DNA from: Rhinatrema bivittatum
Taxonomy: Eukaryota; Chordata; Amphibia; Gymnophiona; Rhinatrematidae
Reading direction: 5' to 3'
DNA length: 64,000 nucleotides
Assembly: GCF_901001135.1 (NCBI RefSeq)
Contig: NC_042623.1
Location: forward strand, 95,370,884-95,434,883
Each line of letters begins with the position of its first letter. The stretch's first letter is position 1. Positions 21,451-32,615 of the stretch are shown here, piece by piece. Both the position numbers and the translations under genes were made by a program. The notes under the pieces are model-generated. The model ran no database searches and was not told where the DNA came from. It saw only the letters and a list, made by a program, of their open reading frames with translations.

Positions 21451-21757
21451 AAAAAGCAAGTTTGCTTACCATAAACGGTGTTTCCGTAGATAGCAGGATG
21501 AATTAGCCATGCGTCCCCACCCTCCTCCCTGGTAGTCGACCGTCCTTATCGATACATGCAAGCTTTATTGCAGACTGAGGAGAATCCGTTACTTTCCAGC
21601 GCGGAAACATACGCGCAGCCGCAGAGACTCAAAACTCTAATCTCTGCTTGTTAAAGTTCCGCCTCCTGGGCCCTGATGGACAGTTCCCATGACAGCATGG
21701 CTAATTCATCCTGCTATCTACGGAAACACCGTTTACGGTAAGCAAACTTGCTTTTTT
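21451..21757. repeat. Inverted repeat at DIRS 3' end, about 61 bp arms
   Basis: 21451-21511 and 21695-21757 are near-perfect reverse complements: AAAAAGCAAG…GCCATGC against GCATGGC…CTTGCTTTTTT, with one internal mismatch by eye. A partial direct copy of the second arm's inner part (CCCATGACAGCAT) also lies at 21414-21426. DIRS elements end in terminal inverted repeats plus an internal complementary region, so this pair fits that role. Confidence 0.88.
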
Positions 21758-22264
21758 CAGCTTCTCTGAAAATATACAAATTGGTGTGAATTTTCAAAAC
21801 ATTTACAGTCATAAAATTAGCATATATACACATAAGTAGCTGTATTTGTGTACATGCCATTTTCTAAACATGAAAGGTACGCATGTATTTTCAGTTTTGC
21901 ATGCACATTTAAATACAAAAATTAGGGCATTCTGGGGAGGGGCCATGGGGTACGCACCCAAGTTGCTATTTTCCAACAGACTAACGTGTGCACATTTAGC
22001 AACTTATTCACACAATTTTGCACCTGATAACTATCTTGTGTAACTGATATCAGACTGATCTATTGTGTACTATCGGTTGGCTGGGAGGTTTGGGTGACCT
22101 GGGGGGAGTTCAGAGTGAAGAACTAGGAGCCTCACGATGACCTGGAGAAGGACTTAGTAAACTGGTGGAGGTTTCAGCCAACTGATGATTTCAATTACAT
22201 GCAGTTTTTAAAAAATATTCTGACTTCCATGTGTAAACAGGGATTTATGCAAGCAAGTCATAGT

Positions 22265-22947
22265 GGGGCGGATTTTAAAAGGAGCGCGAATAGCCTACTT
22301 TTGTTTGCGCTCCAGGCGCAAACAAAAGTACGCTGGATTTTAGTAGATACGCGCGGAGCCGCGCGTATCTGCTAAAAACCTGGATCGGCGCGCGCAAGGC
22401 TATGGATTTTGTATAGCCGGCGCGCGCCGAGCCGCGCAGCCTACCCCCATTCCCTCCAAGGCCGCTCCGAAATCGGAGCGGCCTTGGAGGGAATCCTCTA
22501 ACGCCCTCCCCTCACCTTCCCCTCCCTTCCTCTACCTAACCCACCCGCCCGGCCCTGTCTACACCTCCCCCTTACCTTTCTCCGGGGATTTACGCCTCCC
22601 GGAGGGAGGCGTAAATCCCCGCGCGCGAGCAGGCCTCCTGCGCGCCGGGCAGCGACCTGGGGGTGGGTACGGAGGGCGCGGCCACACCCCCGGACCGCCC
22701 CGGGTCGTAGCCACGCCCCCGTACCCACCCCCAAAACGCTGCCGACACACCCCCGAAACGCCGCGACGACCGGGCCCGCCCCCGACACGCCCCCCTCGGA
22801 GAACCCCGGGACTTACGCGAGTCCCGGGGCTCTGCGTGCGCCGGTAGGCCTATGTAAAATAGGCTTCCCGGCGCGCAGGGCCCTGCTCGCCTAAATCCGC
22901 CCGGTTTTGGGCGGATTTAGGCGAGCAGGGCTCTTAAAATCCGCCCC
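22265..22947. mobile_element. Harbinger-type MITE, 683 bp
   Basis: The terminal repeats are GGGGCGGATTTTAAAA and its complement. The flanking triplets AGT and AAT match at two of three bases, consistent with the 3-bp duplication of PIF/Harbinger elements but not proof. The interior is extremely CpG-rich with a strong hairpin at about 22887-22933 (GCTCGCCTAAATCCGCCC and its complement). Arg/Gly-rich frames here are compositional artefacts. Confidence 0.8.
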
Positions 22948-23092
22948 AATTTGTTTCACATGTAAAATATATGTGCCTATATTTTTAAAAGAGGGAAGAA
23001 ACATTCGTGCTTTCAATGCATTGCAGATATTTGCATGTAAGGAAACATACACGTGTGTTAGGGAATAGACATATTCGTATTTTATAATCTGT

Positions 23093-23159
23093 GGGGCGGA
23101 TTTTAAAAGGAGCGCGAATAGCCTACTTTTGTTTGCGCTCCAGGCTAAAAATCCGCCCC
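23093..23159. mobile_element. 67-bp miniature of the same MITE
   Basis: It starts with the same bases as 22265 (GGGGCGGATTTTAAAAGG through GTTTGCGCTCCAGGC) and ends AAAAATCCGCCCC. TGT flanks both sides (23090-23092 and 23160-23162). It looks like an internal deletion derivative that could still be mobilised, or a deletion after insertion. Confidence 0.88.
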
Positions 23160-23275
23160 TGTGTGTACATGATGCAGTACATACAGCTTATAAAATACTG
23201 TAGAGGTTGCCTGCATAGCATATACGGACATATATGGGACCATGGGGAGTTTTTGAAAGTTATCTCCACTTGATA

Positions 23276-24832
23276 AATGCTAGTTTTGTTGTTTTTTTAT
23301 ACATTTGTATTCACTCATATTTAATTCAAGGTATTCTCAATTTAAAAAGCTAATTCTTTGTACTTCATTATCTTTCTCACATTTAACATCCATACATATA
23401 TATATATATACATTAGCCATTATTTGGTAATTATAATATACTAAGTATATTTATTTAATTTTTAAAGCTAATGACAAGAAAATTGATGGTGCTACATCAA
23501 ATTTCTTTCTAATTGCATATAATAAAAATTGTGGAAACTCCAAACAGCTTCTTGGAAAAATAAATCTACAATTAGTTGCTATAACTAGCATGCCATTAAA
23601 AAATATAATTCATGCCATGACCTGTTCTTTCATACTTTGGACAGTAATATTACATGCCCAGTGAATTTCATATCTTGTTAGAAACTAAAAAAAAAATATA
23701 TATTTTGCAAGATTGTTGGCTCAAATCAAATCTTGTTAACTCATGGTGACCTCTTTTCAATGAAATGTGAAGGTGTGCAAAACATTATGTAAATTCCCAG
23801 AGGACAAAGCTGAACATCTTCTGGACAGCATGAATATAATTTTTGCAGCTTGAAGAAAAAATGCCACAGGCCAAGAATCTTCACATATTCGTCTATTTAT
23901 GTGGCTCATGAATTCTGCAGACTGGAGGCCAGTGTGTCTGCTGACTTGACCCTTACCAGGTGCTGTGTAACCTTGTTTGTTGAGTTGAACAATTCAGTGA
24001 ATGCTACAGTAAGCTCATTCCTTATCTTAATTTCACATACTGTGTTTGGCTAGGAAAGATCCTTCTGGATAACATGGTTACATGTGGGAGGTCAGGGCCC
24101 AGTAGTTCTTTATACACTCCATCTTGATGTCATGAAAAAGTACAGGAACAATAACCTTATATCACATTTATTTTATAATTCACACATTTAATATTGCCTC
24201 ACCACAGGACACTCCGGTTCTACAGTGCAACTCAAATGAATATATATATTAAAGATATTTGAAATGAAAGCTCCAGTGATTCATTGTTCAATACTAAACG
24301 ATCATGTAGAATATATAGATTCTTTAATATTGAATTAAAAAGCAAAGTCTGTACTTAAAGGATGCAAACTGTGTTTGACATTATTATATATGTTTTAAAT
24401 GGTTTCAAGCATTTGATGCAGTCAGCACTTAGAAACCTGTAATTAAATCCACAACTGATCCATTTTGTCCTTTAACTGCGACGTCTACTAGGTAGTGTAT
24501 TTAAAGTAATTTAACATTTCAGGCAGAGCATTTCTGGGAGCTTACTGAAAGTCACTTTAGAGGGTATTTTGAGAGATGATGCTGAAAGTTAAACAAAAGG
24601 AAAATCTAGGAATAAATTTATATTAATACCTAGTAGATTGTAAGATGCCAAAAAAGCCCTACAAAGAACACTACTTTTAATTTTTGAAATAGAACCCCCA
24701 AAATTTAAAAAATAAATGTAGCTTTCTTGAGACTCATCATGAATTGTTTTGTTATCTCTTGCTTCATTACTCCCTAGGCTACAGTTCTGATCATTGTGAT
24801 AGTTTGCTCTGCAATTGAAATATATAGGACAC
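23276..24832. other. No recognised gene; AT-rich
   Basis: AT-rich sequence with a short (TA)n at 23395-23412. No supported frame is visible. Confidence 0.5.
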
Positions 24833-24835
24833 TAG

Positions 24836-25167
24836 GGGGGTCATTTTCTATCAGTATCGCACATGCAATAGCTTGATGGGGCGGAGTCGGGGCGGAGTTG
24901 GGACTGGAAGAGGAGGAGTCGGAGCGGCGTCGGGGAAGATGAGGCAGTAACTTCGCTGGCGGCGATAAGGTAAGACCCGTTATCGCTGCCAGTAGCGCGC
25001 CCAATAGCACTACCTTTCATGGTGGCGCTACTGGATGTGAAAGCCGGCAACGATAACACCGCGGTGGTGCGATTGCTGCTGGCTTTCGCAGGCCCACCCC
25101 CGCTTCGCCCCCCTGCCCCCGTTACCGCAGAATTCAGTAAGTAGTGTGCTGATAGAAAATCCAGCCC
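24836..25167. mobile_element. Harbinger-like MITE family C
   Basis: The terminal repeats share ATTTTCTATCAG and its complement. TAG flanks both sides (24833-24835 and 25168-25170), a 3-bp duplication. The GC-rich core (about 24950-25130) is related to 30300-30480: CAATAGC…TACCTT…ATGGTGGCGCTACTGG is shared. No coding capacity. Confidence 0.8.
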
Positions 25168-25179
25168 TAGTTCACTTAT

Positions 25180-26045
25180 TTTCATTCAGCTTTACAGGTA
25201 CTTCAAAGCAGATTACATTCAGGTACTGTAGGTATTTCCCTGTTCCCAGTGAGCTCCCAATCCAAAAGGTAAATTTTAAAAGCCTGGTGTGTGCCAAAAT
25301 TGGGAGAACTGAGCAAAATCTGGGCACGCACACGCCCACTGAATTTTAAAAGCCATCCAGATGTATGCATATCTCCCGCTGCACGTCCACCTCACTTGAT
25401 TTCAAAAAGGAGCATGATATAGGTGTGGTCTAGGCAGAGGTGTGGCAAGAGAGGTGCATGTAAATACTTTCACACCCTGGCATGTGTCCAGGTTCACTGC
25501 TGCATAAATTTACTTCTGCTATGAAGGAGGAGTAAGTTGTAAAAAACAAACTACTGTTTGGAGCGGCTTAAAGGGTCTGGGGTAACTGGGGGGAGTGAAA
25601 GCTATTAAACCAGGGGGTTGGAGGACCTTGCTCACTACTGGATGAACTGGTGAATAAACTGGTGAAACTGGTCATGGTGTGGATGTGCACCAGTTTTAAA
25701 ATACCCTGACTTATGTAGTAGAAACGGGATTTATGCACCCAGACACACAGCATTTTAAAATTAGGCACACGTGTGTGCGTTCATGCTATTTAATAACATG
25801 CATGCAAATTATAAAATTGCTGTGTCCCTGGGTGAGCACCAATGCACATGCACCAAATGTCTGCTTTAATTCATCAAGGAATTTTCCCATAGACACAGAA
25901 TGGGAGAAAAACCTTTGTGAAGCAGGCAGTAAGCTTGTACTTGAGTCATTGGAGGGTAAAGACTTGCCTAAACTGTGGCAGTAAGATTTGGACCCTGCTT
26001 TCTCTGATTTACACTCCACTGCTCTAACCACTAGGCTACTCCTTC
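25180..26045 (-). mobile_element. tRNA-SINE with L2-like tail, split by an insertion
   Basis: The complement of 25895-26045 reads like the head of the SINE at 36020-36255 (TAGCCTAGTGGTTAGAGCAG, an RNA polymerase III A-box region). 25180-25265 matches its L2-like tail (ACATTCAGGTACTGTAGG). About 630 bp between them (25266-25895) carry ATTTTAAAAGCC-type words and look like an inserted non-coding element whose ends I cannot fix. Confidence 0.65.
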
Positions 26046-26880
26046 TCTTAATTTAATACCATTAAGGTTCTCCTCCACTTAATTTAGGACTTAAGTTGGC
26101 AAGAAGCAATGCTGGCATATCATCAGACACTGAAAAAAACGTCCTGGGCAGACTTAGGCCCAAATAGCAGCTGTAAAGACACAGGGAAGCATGGGCAGAG
26201 TTCAAAAATTATTTTTAGGGAGACATCATAAAACTGTTTTGAAACATTTTGGCTTAGAGAGCTTTTTGGCAGGTTAGTGCCAAAAAGTCCATGTTTAATG
26301 AAAGAGAGGGATTTACTTTCCAGTGAAGATAGATGAGCCAGAAAGTTTAATAGGCTTGTTGAGCAAGAGTCAAGCCAAAACGTCTGGCTTGGATTTTAGA
26401 ACCAGACATTAGCCAAGTACTAATAAAAAATAAAATAAACACTTTCCCAAACTCTTATTTACTCTCTGTCTCTGCTTGTTTTTGCTTTTCTCAATCTTAG
26501 TTTTGTTTCCATCTAATGTCTATGACTGTCCTGAGAGACTCCTCTTATGAGCTGGACACTAAGGCCTAGATTCATCATTTTGCTATAAATTTCACATGAA
26601 GAGCACCTGCGATATAAAAGGGGTTAGGGTCAGTTTTTAGTTATTGCATCACATAGTATTTTATGACTTATGCAAATTACATACTTCGCTGCTCAACCTA
26701 CTCCTGATTCCTCCACTCTACCTTGCCTTTCCCTTCCCCCTGAACTCTCTCTTCCCCCTCTGACTTTGGGGGTGGGGGGTGGGGTAAGGGATTCAGACCA
26801 GCGGGGTGGGTCTTGCTCCCTTCCCACCCCTATAATTCCCCCTTTCCATACTTGCTTTATTCACTAGAAATATCTCCCTT
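26046..26880. other. No recognised gene
   Basis: No supported feature. 26570-26680 has words reminiscent of the MITE family C termini (CTAGATTCATCATTTTGCTAT), but I cannot define ends. Confidence 0.4.
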
Positions 26881-27077
26881 CAAGACAGACTTTAGTTAAC
26901 ATTGTTATATATATGTATTTGATATGTATTCTTCTAGTTTTTCTGTTAAATAAGCATCTTGCCTTTTCCACTTATGTTCATTGTAAAGCCTATGGCTGAA
27001 TTACTGTTTGCTGTAAACTGAGGTGATGTGCATTACGTGCCGCGGTATATAAAAATCTATAAATAAATAAATAAATA
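26881..27077 (+). mobile_element. L2-type LINE 3' end
   Basis: TGTAAACTGAGGTGATGTGC, then GGTATATAAAAATC, then (ATAA)n at 27057-27077 make the standard L2 3' terminus. No coding portion is retained. Confidence 0.75.
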
Positions 27078-27203
27078 GACTTTACATAGGTATTTTACCA
27101 CAATTTGTGTAAAATGTATTGCACTCATGATATTTTCACTTCATAAGCTGCCCAGACAGGCAATTTCTTGTTTTTCTTTTAGGAGTGGGGGGAGGGAGAA
27201 GAC

Positions 27204-27206
<3 letters not shown>

Positions 27207-27234
<28 letters not shown>
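27207..27234 (+). repeat. (GA)n microsatellite
   Basis: A run of about 28 bases of GA repeats. It lies just left of the foldback element. Confidence 0.9.
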
Positions 27235-27553
27235 CTCTTTATAAGGCTCTCATATTAGTCAACTAGTCAATTATTTATTCCACTGTATGAGAGTCAACTA
27301 GTAACTCGAGGTGAGGTTTTAGTGGTGGTCTAGGGTTTGGGAGCAGTTTTACATGTACATTCAGAGCTATACATCAGTGAAGCTTTGGAGTAAGGAAAGG
27401 GCCACAAAGATGAGATTTCTACAGTGTACTCTTGCCCTAGCTTGATATACTCTTTACCTAGTTGCTATCAAGCTAGGGCAAGAGTACATTGTACAAATCT
27501 CATTTTTGTGTCCCTTTCCTCACTCCAAATCACATCAAAGCTTCACTGGAACA

Positions 27554-28926
27554 AAGTTAGCATGGCTTTACCCAAGACAAGTCTTGCCTCACAAATCTGC
27601 TTCACTTTTTTGAAAGAGTTAATAAACATGTGGATAAAGGTGAACTGGTAGATGTAGTGTACTTGGATTTTCAGAAGGCGTTTGACAAAGTTCCTCATGA
27701 GAGGCTTCTAGGAAAAGTAAAATGTCATGGGATAGGTGGCGATGTCCTTTTGTGGATTGCAAACTGGGTAAAAGACAGGAAACAGAGAGTAGGATTAAAT
27801 GGTCAATTTTCTCAGTGGAAGGGAGTGGGCAGTGGCGTGCCTCGGGGATCTGTATTGGGACCCTTACTTTTCAATATATTTATAAATGATCTGGAAAGAA
27901 ATATGACGAGTGAGATAATCAAATTTGCAGATGATACAAAATTGTTCAGAGTAGTTAAATCACAAACAGATTGTGATAAATTGCAAGTAGACCTTGTGAG
28001 ACTGGAAAATTGGGTATCGAAATGGCAGATGAAATTTAATGTGGATAAGTGCAAGGTGATGCATATAGGGAAAAATAACCCATGCTATAATTACACAATG
28101 TTGGGTTCCATATTAGGTGCTACAACCCAAGAAAGAGATCTAGGCGTCATAGTGGATAACACATTTAAATTGTCGGTTCAGTGTGCTGCGGCATTCAAAA
28201 AAGCAAACTGAATGTTGGGAATTATTAGAAAGGGAATGGTGAATAAAACTGAAAATGTCATAATACCTCTGTATTGCTCCATGGTGAGACCGTACCCTGA
28301 ATACTGTGTACAATTTTGGTTGCCGCATTTCAAAAAATATATAGTTGTGATGGAGAAGGTACAGAGAAGGGCGACCAAAATGATAAAGGGAATGGAATAG
28401 CTCCCCTATGAGGAAAGACTAAAGAGGTTAGGACTTTTTAGCTTGGAGAAGAGACGGCTGAGGGGTGATATGATAGAGGTGTTTAAAATCATGAGAGGTC
28501 TAGAACGGGTAGATGTGAATCGGTTATTTACTCTTTCAGATAATAGAAAGACTAGGGGGCACTCCATGAAGTTAGCATGTGGCACATTTAAAACTAATCG
28601 GAGAAAGTTCTTTTTCACTCAACGCACAATTAAACTCTGGAATTTGTTGCCAGAGGATGTGGTTAGTGCAGTTAGTATAGATGTGTTTTAAAAAGGATTG
28701 GATAAGTTCTTGGAGAAGAAATCCATTACCTGCTATTAATTAAGCTGACTTGGAAAATAGCCACTGCTATTACTAGCAACAGTAGCATGGAATAGACTTA
28801 GTTTTTGGGGTACTTGCCAGGTTCTTATGGCCTGGATTTGCCACTATTGGAAACAGGATGATGGGTTTGATGGACCCTTGGTCTGACCCAGTATGGCATG
28901 TTCTTATGTTCTTCTTATGTTCTTAT
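27554..28926 (+). mobile_element. CR1 LINE, 5' truncated, nested
   Basis: The element begins inside RT (…ACCCAAGACAAGTCTTGCCT…) and ends with TTCTTATGTTCTTCTTATGTTCTTATG. It sits just after the inner hairpin of a foldback element, so it is younger than that element. Confidence 0.93.
27630..28691 (+). pseudogene. CR1 ORF2 reverse transcriptase, C-terminal two thirds
   Basis: The first frame (27630-28211) holds VVYLDFQKAFDKVPHERLL, GVPRGSVLGPLLFNIFINDL and the catalytic KFADDTKLFR near 27918. It then has MKFNVDKCKVMHIGKNNPC and a stop where the other copies have Arg (28209-28211). A second frame, 28212-28400, carries IVVMEKVQRRATKMIKGME and ends at another stop. The third, 28443-28691, has the C-terminal tail. 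The endonuclease is missing. With only three stops and no obvious frameshift over 1 kb, it is among the better preserved copies here. Confidence 0.94.
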
Positions 28927-29289
28927 GATGCATATTGTGCTGTTCATACTCTTACTGTGCATGTAAACTGCCCCCAAAACCCTAGACTACCACCAAAACC
29001 TCACACCAAGTTACTAGTTGACCCTCCTACAGTAGTATAAATAGTTGACTAATATGTGCACCAACCCAGAGGTGCACTCTCTCTTTCTCTCCCTTTCATT
29101 CTCTCTGGGATTTGGGATAAATATTGCAAACATATGTTATGCAACACTACTCATTTGCATAAACTCCTTCCCTTTGACTAAAATTGCATTCACATCTCAT
29201 GATGTGTTATGAGCGTTAGGGCCCTAATGCGCATGATAAGGCCCTAAAGTGATGTGATGAATGCCGGAATGACCCTGTAATTGATTTAT

Positions 29290-29945
29290 TTTAGAGCTGA
29301 ATATAATTTTTAGAAAGGTATGCAGGGGTGATGTAGGAAACTACAAACCAGTGAGTCTGACGTCTGTGCCAGGCAAAATGGTAGAAATTATCATAAAGAA
29401 CAAAATCACTAAGCAGTATACATAGGCCTAGTTTAATGGGACAAAGCTAACATTGATTTAGCCAAGGGAAGTCTTGTCTCACAAATTTACTACTTTTTTT
29501 TGAGGGTATAAAAAAAATGTGGATAAAGGTGAGCCAGTTGATATAGTGTATCTGAATTTCCAGAAAGCATTTGACAAAATCTCATGAGAGAGTTCTATGA
29601 AAATTAAAAAGTCATGGGATGGGGGCAATGTCCTATTGTGGGGTGCCAACTGGTTAAAACAGAGAGTAGAGACAAATGGAAAATTTTCCAATGGAGAAAG
29701 GTGAATAGAGTGCCCCAGGAATCTGTTCTGGGACCACTGCTTTTTAATATATTTATAAATGACCTGGAAATTGGAACAATGAGTGTGGTGATCATGTTTG
29801 CTAATATTTGCCACAAAATTATTCAAAGTTGTTAAATCACATGAGGATTGTGAGAAATTATAAGAAGACTTTGCAATACAGGGAGACTGGGCGTGCAGAT
29901 AGCAAATAAAACTTAATGTGGACAAGTACAAAGTGATGAACTTAG
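29290..29945 (+). pseudogene. Older CR1 RT fragment
   Basis: Traces of the CR1 RT survive in broken frames: GDVGNYKPVSLTSVPGK near 29325, SRESLVSQIYYFF near 29465, VDIVYLNFQKAFDKI near 29538 and VPQESVLGPLLFNIFINDLE near 29710. The catalytic box is degraded (FANICHKI in place of FADDTKLF). Divergence is clearly greater than in the neighbouring copy at 27.6 kb. Confidence 0.88.
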
Positions 29946-30120
29946 GTTGTAATTTTCAAAGGAGTTACATGTGTAAATTTAACTACTATTGTAGCAATTT
30001 TCAATAGCCACTTACTCAAGTAAAGTGCAATTACGTAAGTAAATCCTATTGACAATGTAATTACATATATTGTAGCAATTTTCAAAAGCCCCTTTACTTG
30101 AGTAAATGCTTTTTAAAATC
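29946..30120. mobile_element. MITE family B copy
   Basis: AATTTTCAAAGGAGTTACATG at the left, TACTCAAGTAAAG and TGTAGCAATTTTCAAAAGCC inside. It shares these words with 1536-1740 and 41222-41452. Non-coding. Confidence 0.6.
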
Positions 30121-30159
30121 AGACCTAGTGGGAAGAGTAACCCAATTTATAACTACACA

Positions 30160-30490
30160 ATGGGCCTTATTTACCAAGGCTATCACAGGCTTGCGCTGTT
30201 AGCCTGTGGTAGCGCACGCCTGTACTACCTAAATCGGGGCAGAGTCGGCCCCAGAAGAGGAGGAGTCGGGGCTTCACCGGGGCCGACTCTGCGAAGACTG
30301 CGCCGCCAGCGAAAAGGTAAGGGCCTTTTCGCATCCTATTTCATGCCCAATAGCTATACCTTCTATGGTGGCGCTACTGGGTGCGAAACCGGCAGCAATC
30401 ACACCGCGGCGGTGCGATCGCTGCCGGCTAGCGTAGGACCGCCCCCCCCCCTCCCGGTCGATTCCCCGTCCCCCATTAGCACAATTTTCT
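30160..30490. mobile_element. MITE family C relative
   Basis: The core 30300-30480 is related to 24950-25130 (GCCCAATAGC, TGGTGGCGCTACTGGGTGCG, CACCGCGGCGGTGCGATCG). The outer ends differ (GGGCCTTATTTACC on the left), so this is a relative and not a simple copy. Terminal duplications are not evident. Confidence 0.6.
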
Positions 30491-30974
30491 AAAGTATCGC
30501 AGGCCTGCAAAAACTAAAGTATCACAATTACCTTGCAAAAACAAAATGAGACTGGCTATATAACAATAATACACATTTATATGAGATCAAGTTTCTCTTT
30601 TTTTTTCACGTTCAACACATTTTCTGATGGTCAAGGAGGAACAACCATCTGGCAAGCCAAGGAGGTGTGGCACCATCAACATCATCAGCGTTGAAATGAA
30701 GATATGCAGCACCAACACCATCTCCACATACAACTGTGTTATGCAACTACATGGACATCTAACACTTATAGAAAAACCAATTACAGTACTAAGATTTCCA
30801 TTGCAATCATCTCATCATTATTTCTGCATAGCCATGGGATCCAGGGAGGCACTCAGGGTTGTGTTGCAACTTTTTTTTTTACACATGTTAACTCTAATAT
30901 GTCTGAGAGAGAGGAAATATTAAAGACTCACAGGGGGTAGGGGGTGAACTGCTGAGGGACAGAGCATCATTGTA

Positions 30975-31051
30975 CAGAGTGGCCCATGGAAAAGTAGCCT
31001 GCCTTCAATAACTGGTATTGGAGGAGGACTACTTTTCCATGGGCCACCCTG
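30975..31051. mobile_element. 77-bp Tc1/mariner-type MITE
   Basis: 23-bp inverted ends CAGAGTGGCCCATGGAAAAG and complement match at 22 of 23 positions by eye. TA flanks both sides (30973-30974 and 31052-31053), as expected for Tc1/mariner elements. The middle is only about 30 bp. Confidence 0.88.
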
Positions 31052-31053
31052 TA

Positions 31054-31685
31054 CTTGCCAGCCGTATACCTTTTTCCACTATTAGACAGAATGCCTAGTC
31101 TGCAGTACTCTTGTTAGCTCAACCAATATATACAGACTGTGAAGAAATCTGTAGGGGGCAGGCATAGGCCAAAATATATCTGGAAAACACAGACTCTTCA
31201 AATGTCACAGCACATACATACTATATTATAGAAACAGATTGCTCATTCCTACCTATCAATTTACCATTCTTTCACATCCATAATTTTAAGATTGTTCACC
31301 CATCCACATGCTCATATTGTTTAGGACAGGAAAAGACAAATAATATTTGTAACTTCACACCTTTTATAGATCTTCAGGTATCCCCCCAGCCTAAAAAATA
31401 GGCTATATTGTACCTGGTATGTAATACAGATCCCCTCAACCTCTCAAAAGGCTTCAACATGCAAAGCTGTAGAATACAGTCTTGTTAGAAGCTATTTAGC
31501 TGAGCTAGTATAGTGGGAAGAGATTCAAGTGATGTTGAAATGTGAGCAGCTAGTTCTCATAGATGGAGTACTGACCTCACATAGGAATGTGAGGGAAGCA
31601 GACAAGACATGTTTGAAATCTAACATCTGGCATGGATCCTTTTACAGAGAAAATGCACACAAAAAATAAATACAAAATAAGAGTG
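31054..31685. other. No recognised gene
   Basis: Unique-looking, moderately AT-rich sequence. I see nothing I can support. Confidence 0.45.
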
Positions 31686-31689
31686 TTGG

Positions 31690-32615
31690 GTTTGAGGCAT
31701 AGTGTGGACTCTTAGTCGCAATGGTGATTATTCCTCCCACGGGGAGGGGCCCTGTGGGGAACCACAGCGATAGGCTAGACTCAGAGAGTAGACACTGGAG
31801 ATGGAAAGCTTTATTGTACTGCTGTAGATTGATAGTAATGGTGCAGGAGGATGTGGCACTGAAGTCTAGCAAGGTGCCAATACGTTCAGACAGCCTTAGA
31901 TGACTAGGTCTCACCCAGATGTAGAAGGTTGTTCCACAGCATGGGATAAGCCGAACCTGGTGGGTAGAATTGGAGAGCTGGATCATAGAGGTACTCACTG
32001 AAGAGTAGTGCAGGAATCCCCCTGGTGGATGGTGACGGTGGGACCCAAGATCCATGGTGCAGGATACTCTGAGCTGGATAGGCCCTTGAGGAGCAAGTAC
32101 CTGGAAGCGCAGGTGATCCTGAAAGAAAAGAAAGACCCCCGAGGAGCGGTTGTTAGTGGTAGAAACCCCGAAGGGTAGTTGGAAGTGAGAGGCCCCCGAG
32201 GAACGGGTTCCCAGAGCTTTGTCAGGTGTGAGATACCCCGGAGGGTAGCGAGGAGTCTAAACATGCAGCTTAGAAGAGGTCAGAGTAGCTAAACCGAAGT
32301 CCTTGCTAACTCGTTCGTTCTGAGAAGAGCGGAGGCTTAAATACCCGGAGGTATGAACGTCATGCGGTGGGGACACCCCCGAGGTTCCCGCCATGACGTG
32401 TAGATAAGCATAGGCAGCGTGCGCGTGCCCTAGGAGGCCACGGGAGGAGCATGGCAGACGGGGATGCCCATGCTGAGTTGGAGACGCCGAGGGTTTCGGC
32501 ACTTGGCACCGGAGGCAGCCATCTTACCCATGGAGGCGGAGATAGGCAAAAAAGAGGTGAGGCAGAGTGGTCGCAGCTGTATGTGACCGACGGATGCAAC
32601 AAAGAGATACAAACT
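31690..32615. repeat. GC-rich LTR-like block (candidate)
   Basis: The block has repeated CCCCGAGG / CCCCGAAGG words at irregular 30-50 bp spacing (32130-32260), a TATA-like GGCTTAAATACCCGG at about 32334, and a CpG-rich leader after it. The same CCCCGAGG words recur in 62.5-62.76 kb. A solo LTR is the simplest reading, but I cannot identify a terminal duplication. Confidence 0.4.

Larger units (their letters stand above)
17105..21757 (+). mobile_element. DIRS-type tyrosine-recombinase retrotransposon
   Basis: In order on the plus strand the element holds a gag-like frame, RT, RNase H, a downstream region, a tyrosine recombinase (YR) split by an L2 insertion, and a non-coding 3' end with inverted repeats. 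DIRS elements integrate with a YR in place of an integrase and make no target duplication. The left end appears truncated, because an L1 remnant abuts the gag region directly. All coding parts carry stops or frameshifts. Confidence 0.92.
21775..23275. mobile_element. MITE family A copy, carrying two nested MITEs
   Basis: The ends read GGTGTGAATTTTCAAAAC and TTTTTGAAAGTTATC, imperfect inverted repeats. The body aligns with 38226-38995 (shared AAAATTAGCATATAT, ATATCAGACT, TGGAGGTTTCAGC, AATGCATTG). No coding capacity is visible. It is broken by nested elements at 22265-22947 and 23093-23159. Confidence 0.8.
27251..29056. mobile_element. Foldback element with inner hairpin, carrying a CR1
   Basis: The outer arms 27251-27356 and 28958-29056 are reverse complements (CATATTAGTCAACTAGT at the left end, AGTTGACTAATATG at the right). 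Inside, 27375-27447 and 27466-27548 form a second, separate hairpin that includes TACTCTTGCCCTAGCTTGATA-type sequence. A CR1 occupies 27554-28926. The class is unknown. Confidence 0.85.

Noticed and set aside
22498..22788. Arg/Gly-rich frames on the minus strand
   Set aside because: They fall inside a CpG-rich MITE with few stop codons by composition. No motif is present.
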